Source: Acanthacorydalis orientalis (lineage: Eukaryota; Arthropoda; Insecta; Megaloptera; Corydalidae). Taken from it: a stretch of 64,000 bases of DNA. The position numbers were made by a program, and so were the translations under genes. The stretch is from the NCBI GenBank assembly GCA_034766995.1, contig CM068313.1, forward strand, positions 17,249,512 through 17,313,511. Direction: 5' to 3'. Each line of letters opens with the position of its first letter. Within the stretch, counting starts at the first letter, position 1. The notes under the pieces are model-generated. The model searched no databases and was not told where the DNA came from. It saw only the letters and a program-made list of their open reading frames with translations. This document shows positions 59,400 to 64,000 of this stretch, piece after piece.

Positions 59400-59990
59400 A
59401 ATTTTTACTTCTGAATACAACAAATATCATCAAATTAAAAATAATAAATATTCTCAACCATGAAATTTACAGCTATTTTTTAAAGAAAATAAACTACTAA
59501 TGCGAATATTTATTATTTACAGAACTAAATAACTTAGATTTCATCGACTGAGAATTTTGACAAATGCTTGCATTTTACTTATCTAAATAAATTTTATTGC
59601 AATGAGAATAAGGTAAAATTATCAAAATGTCCCTATAACTATTCAATTCTATTAAATAACATGTATTTAATATTAATTTTTAAAAAACATTTGACAAAAA
59701 ATTGTTATTTTAAATAAAGTGCAGCACTGTTATAAAAACTAAAAACGGAATTAAATAATAACAACAAATTGATTGCTGTATTATATAAAGAAAATGAAAT
59801 TATGTTTTCTTTTTACAAGATGGAACGGTATTCATGAAGATATGACTAGTATTTTGTATGAATAGAACAGATAATACGAAAAGCAATTTGCGTACTAATG
59901 CCGTTTAGGTTTGGTCTGGATAGCCGCATAATCAAATAACCCACAACACTAAAATGTCGTCCAGTGTACATCTATTGTACACTCTTAAAT
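59400..59990. other. AT-rich spacer
   Basis: A somewhat more complex patch at 59810-59970 without recognised content. Confidence 0.5.
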
Positions 59991-59995
59991 ACGAA

Positions 59996-60064
59996 TATAT
60001 ATATATATGTGTGTGTGTGTGTACATGTGTGTATATATATGTATATATATATATATATATATAT
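59996..60064. repeat. (TA)n(TG)n(TA)n microsatellite
   Basis: TA, TG, then TA units. Confidence 0.96.
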
Positions 60065-60069
60065 TAATT

Positions 60070-60905
60070 TATAAAAATATGAAAGAGACAAAAAAACTGA
60101 CGACACATTGAAGATTTTTTTTAATTTGTAAATTACACTAACAAAAAATAAACCTAATTGCAGTATAAGTTTATAAATAATCAAATGAAATCAATTAGGC
60201 TTCATTTGATTAATACTGAGTTGATTAAAGCATGCAAATAAGATATTAGAAATATTTATATATAACAAATATTATAAGACATACAAATTTATAAAATTGA
60301 TCTGAAAAACAGAATTAAGTCTATCAATTAGGATTCGTCTTAATGAAATACTCGTTTCTAAAAAGGAAATCGTTATTTTTTTATTCAAACAACAATTTGA
60401 ACTGCATTAAAATCTTAAATAAAAAATTTTATATTTATTTATAAAATTTATAATTAAAAAAATTAATTAAGTTTACTGTTCAATTAATTTAGTAAATGAC
60501 TCAAATTAAGAAAATAGAAATCCGAGAACTTTTTCACAAAGACATAAGATCAATAGAAATGTTTAGAAATTAAAACTCTGCAAAAGCTTCACAATTCTTT
60601 GACGATTAAGATTAGTAAATTACAGCCAGTACAAACAACACAGTCAGTAAATAGTAAACTGTTCTACTATTTAGAAAGGTCTTTTATGTTCATTAATTAA
60701 TAAACTAGTTCTTTGTAGATTTGTAACGATGTTTAAAATCCCTATATGAATAATATTAATTAATTATCTGCATTTATTTACAAATACATTATATGTTGGA
60801 GTTATTTATATCAAAAAGATATTTCATTCTTTTTATTTACATTTTGTAATCCTTAATGATTTTTTAATTTATATCTACAAATGGGATGCATATATACACT
60901 TTATC

Positions 60906-60910
<5 letters not shown>
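60070..60910. other. AT-rich desert
   Basis: Nothing seen. Confidence 0.6.
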
Positions 60911-60913
<3 letters not shown>

Positions 60914-60953
<40 letters not shown>

Positions 60954-60961
60954 TATATACA
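60914..60961. repeat. (TA)n microsatellite
   Basis: TA array with one C. Confidence 0.96.
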
Positions 60962-61108
60962 AATTTTCATATACAAATGCACTTTTTCTTACACAGGTGA
61001 TTCAAAACAGGCTTCCACATAAGAGTATTAAAAAAATCGCAAAAATTAAAAAATAATAATTTTTTAATTTTTTCGATTCTTTTAGTTCTTTCATATGAAA
61101 CCCTAAAT

Positions 61109-61127
61109 TCAATCACTCTCTCTCTCT

Positions 61128-61166
<39 letters not shown>
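61109..61166. repeat. (CT)n(TA)n microsatellite
   Basis: CTCTCTCTCT then TA units with an AAATA interruption. Confidence 0.95.
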
Positions 61167-61379
61167 AGTATATAAATTATAATTAAATAATTTTTCTCGA
61201 TGTTAAATTGCCAATTCTAATTTTTATATTTAAATATATAAAATAACAATTCCGGAAATCTAATAACTATATATTAAACAACTTTCAAATTTATCACCGT
61301 CCACCATTTCTCTCTTCTCTGCTTTAAATATTTACAGTATTCGTGTACTAACATAACCGATATTAAAACTGCACGTATT

Positions 61380-61615
61380 GTTTATCAAATAAACAACGTA
61401 CATATATTTAAACATAATCAGTAAATAATGACATGCCATTAAATATATCCAAGACCAATATGTAAATGAGGTTTATAATACCTACTTACAAGTTTAGTCA
61501 ATTTGATATTAAATAAACAGTACTGAAACGAACGTAACGCTAATACATTCCGAGAATGCTACTAACCTCGAGTAAATTATCAGTTGCATTTGCATGCACA
61601 GAAATATGATATATT
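61380..61615. other. Possible regulatory block with octamer motif
   Basis: Non-repetitive DNA with a perfect POU octamer ATTTGCAT (61588-61595) inside GTTGCATTTGCATGCA, plus GTAAATA-type forkhead-like strings. No coding frame. Confidence 0.3.
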
Positions 61616-61697
61616 TTGCATTAATTAGTTTCGTGCATATAAAAACTTTTATTTTTATCTCGTTGAACACATTTTATATACATAAGCATTTATATAA

Positions 61698-61699
<2 letters not shown>

Positions 61700-61733
<34 letters not shown>
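61700..61733. repeat. (TA)n microsatellite
   Basis: Perfect TA array. Confidence 0.97.
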
Positions 61734-61736
<3 letters not shown>

Positions 61737-61961
61737 TGATATAAATTACACAAGTTATGTCGTGTATACACAAAAGAAATATTACGTTTTTTATACTACA
61801 TTAACTTAAACCAATATTGTTATATATATTTATGTTCTTAATTTTTCATCTACTATATTATATATGTATTATCATTTCAAAGATATAATTATTACATTCA
61901 TACGTATACAAACATACTATTATATATATATATATATATAAATATATATATAAATATATAT

Positions 61962-62040
61962 AGAAATGAAATTGTAATTTTATGTACATATATATATATA
62001 TATATATATATAATGTACATAAAATTATAATTCTATTTCT
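61962..62040. repeat. 28-bp inverted repeat around (TA)n
   Basis: Left arm 61962-61989 (AGAAATGAAATTG, then TAATTTTATGTACAT) and right arm 62013-62040 are complementary at 25 of 28 positions, separated by about 23 bases of TA. The whole could fold into a 79-base hairpin or cruciform. It may be a tiny palindromic MITE or an inverted duplication. Confidence 0.8.
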
Positions 62041-62185
62041 TACTAGAAATATTTATGTAAAATTAAAAGATAAATATTGATAGAAGAAATGTAATTACAA
62101 TTTTAACAGAAAGATGAATTTTGAATGAATCGAATTATTTTCGAAATATAAAATTCTTATCTGAATTTTCATCTATATATGTTAT

Positions 62186-62191
62186 ACAAAT

Positions 62192-62223
<32 letters not shown>

Positions 62224-62266
62224 GTACATATATATATATATATAGATGTGTGTGTGTGTGTGTGCG
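62186..62266. repeat. (CA)n(TA)n(TG)n compound microsatellite
   Basis: CA, CATA, TA, TG in order; partly self-complementary. Confidence 0.96.
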
Positions 62267-62269
62267 TTC

Positions 62270-63265
62270 TTATGTGTATAAAATACTTTGAATAATTTAA
62301 CAATTTACTCCAAATGTATACGATGTAATTGAAACTAAAGATTTGATTATAAATAAATCTAAAAAGGAGACTGTCTTCAAAAAATAAACATCAATAAATT
62401 TTGTATAAAACCGACGAAACCTTTCTTTTTCTTATTAACTGTTCTAATTTTGCACAAACCCCAGTATGAAATGATTATTTACATTTATATAATTTTTGAA
62501 TTACTGTTTCATCATGAACATTAAACATTAATTAATAAACTGTATAAACAGAAAATTATTGAAATTAAATTCGATATTTATTTTTGAAAATTTGAAAAAA
62601 ATAAAAAAATAACTATGATTATTAATTCATACAGAAGTACAGTAGGTATTTTATTAAGATATTAAGAAAAAGTGTAGTAAGAATAATTAAATATAATATA
62701 AATAAAGTAATTGTTATTTCTATAATATACGATAACAAATTCTAGACATATTTTTATTGTATTTACAATTTAATTTTTAAATAAGAAATAACAAAACGTA
62801 CAGATTATCAAAAAAATTTAATCAATTATCAGATTATTCAACAACTATAAAATAATTTTTATTATTATATATTTTTTTTCGCTTCCATAAATTTCATAAT
62901 ACATTATAGTTGAAATAATTCAAATCCATTTACTGTTGATTTGTTTGAATCTTCGAGACCATGTATATGGTTCGTTTTTTCTATGACCGATTTCAACTTT
63001 CTTAATCTTTTGAAAGATTTTGAATTGCAACCATTCTGAACTTCAAAATCTGTTTGAAGATGAAGTTGAAACCAGTCGCAAAAGACAAATTTTATTGATA
63101 ATCTCTAAAATTCAAACCCAGCCATGGATACATAAAAAGCAACACATTAAAGACTATTCATTGTATTTGTTGTAAACTTGATTTTTTTTCTGAAATATTT
63201 AAAATTTAAAAATGTAAATATTGTTATTAAACAAAAAATGAAATAAAAAATATCTTACCCTCATA
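62270..63265. other. AT-rich desert
   Basis: A slightly more complex patch at 62930-63130; no gene seen. Confidence 0.55.
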
Positions 63266-63270
63266 CGTGT

Positions 63271-63348
<78 letters not shown>

Positions 63349-63350
63349 AT
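63271..63350. repeat. (TA)n(TG)n compound microsatellite, about 80 bp
   Basis: About 27 TA units then about 11 TG units. Confidence 0.98.
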
Positions 63351-63469
63351 AAATGTGCGTTTAAATAATATTTTCTATTTATATTAAAAATCACAAATGT
63401 TTAAAAGTATTTAAAGAAAGCACAGTCAAGAATTTCCAGTCACGAACATATTTCATATACAATATGAAT

Positions 63470-63850
63470 TATCAAATTCGTATCAAACAATCGTTACTAC
63501 ATCAACATATTTTATGTAAATAGGTAATAAAAACGCACAGTTTTCAAACCGGATAACGTATGATAATTTCGATAAATAAACCAAATTTGTTTCGTATAAA
63601 TCAACTGGAAACAAACATAGATATTTTGTGGAAGCGTTGAATACTGCAATTTTAAATTCAATAGATTGGTAGTTTTGATATACCATATGCATTTCATTTA
63701 ATATTTGCACATGCAGCATATTTTTATTACAGCGTGTTCATTACATGCAAATAAATGCAACGTTTAGAATTCACAGCGTTGATGGTGCGAGGTTAGTGCA
63801 TAAGTAAACATGTATAAATGTAGAAGAGCCAATATTTACATTGCTTCTAT
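63470..63850. other. Possible regulatory block with POU and forkhead-like sites
   Basis: Complex DNA with perfect octamer ATGCAAAT (63745-63752), GTAAATA and AAACAAAC strings, and CpGs. Minus frames of 61 and 78 codons overlap it but are not recognised. Enhancer-like by composition only. Confidence 0.35.
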
Positions 63851-64000
63851 AAACTGATATTACCATAAAACGTTGTAAAAATTTTATTAATGGAAAGTGT
63901 ACGTTTTATGTTTTATCTATTTTCAGATTATTGTGGATAATAGAAACGATTATAATTAACAGTTTTTTATAGTTATAGTGGTGGGATATTTTAAAACGGA

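Larger units (their letters stand above)
1..64000. other. AT-rich, microsatellite-dense gene desert (whole window)
   Basis: No open reading frame here looks like a host gene. Most frames over 60 codons are (Ile-Tyr)n translations of TA arrays or AT-rich chance frames; the longest is a transposase remnant. Shorter (TA)n arrays not listed separately begin near 5460, 6538, 13184, 16239, 18793, 20191, 22676, 27897, 33005, 33930, 35590, 40046, 42883, 43642, 45640, 50179, 55516 and 55844. TG/CA tracts normally abut one end of a TA tract, giving compound arrays. Stretches without an entry below are AT-rich DNA in which I see nothing else. Confidence 0.8.

Noticed and set aside
1..64000. Assignment to a specific organism such as an octopus or an ant
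   Set aside because: AT content and transposon families fit several invertebrate groups; no diagnostic host gene or lineage-specific SINE is present.

Overview
This is a very AT-rich (by eye roughly one fifth to one quarter G+C; not computed), gene-poor stretch of an animal genome. I find no host protein-coding gene that I can support, no rRNA, no CRISPR array and no bacterial-style operon. The evidence for an animal nucleus is about 70 (TA)n and compound (TA)n/(TG)n, (CA)n, (CT)n or (GA)n microsatellites, spaced about 0.9 kb apart, plus degenerate Tc1/mariner-superfamily transposons, a piggyBac-like miniature element and a tRNA-derived SINE-like promoter. The transposon families are common in arthropods but also occur in other invertebrates. 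An AT-rich insect is my best guess, and a mollusc or cnidarian cannot be excluded.

Layout. 1-2.0 kb: a GGGGG/CCCCC hairpin repeat and the most GC-rich islet (905-1440). 2.0-2.9 kb: two 5' fragments of mariner family A, the first flanked by an exact 14-bp direct repeat. 3-16 kb: mostly AT-rich desert with microsatellites and islets near 3.5-4.0, 8.0 and 10.4-10.6 kb. 16.3-16.8 kb: family A mariner with only the DNA-binding half of the transposase. 18.9-19.8 kb: an internally deleted IS630/Tc1-like element with terminal inverted repeats. 20.4-22.6 kb: tRNA-like SINE head, dispersed repeat copy 1, a four-unit tandem array and a TATA-bearing islet. 25.3-25.5 kb: a 243-bp family A MITE inside a (TA)n array. 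30.5-30.9 kb: TTAA-bounded piggyBac-like MITE. 31.4-37.4 kb: islets, an unidentified hairpin-bearing repeat, two non-coding blocks resembling conserved elements, and dispersed repeat copy 2. 38.0-39.3 kb: palindromic twin CArG boxes, a 10-bp inverted repeat, and a GC islet ending in a TATA box. 45.1-45.6 and 53.4-54.2 kb: two copies of mariner family B, which keeps the catalytic half and lacks the DNA-binding half. 50.2 kb: second copy of the hairpin repeat. 57.5-58.0 kb: second 570-bp family A element with the same deletion point as the 16-kb copy. The remainder is desert, microsatellites, enhancer-like islets and a 28-bp imperfect inverted repeat at 62.0 kb.

No genes are seen working together. 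The most unusual pattern is that one mariner family persists as DNA-binding-only copies and another as catalytic-only copies, and that most mobile elements sit in or against (TA)n arrays. All transposase reading frames are broken. If the window has a function, it is more likely regulatory (islets with homeobox-, POU-, Sox-, SRF- or YY1-like motifs) than coding. Family assignments rest on recognising protein motifs by eye; no database search was possible.
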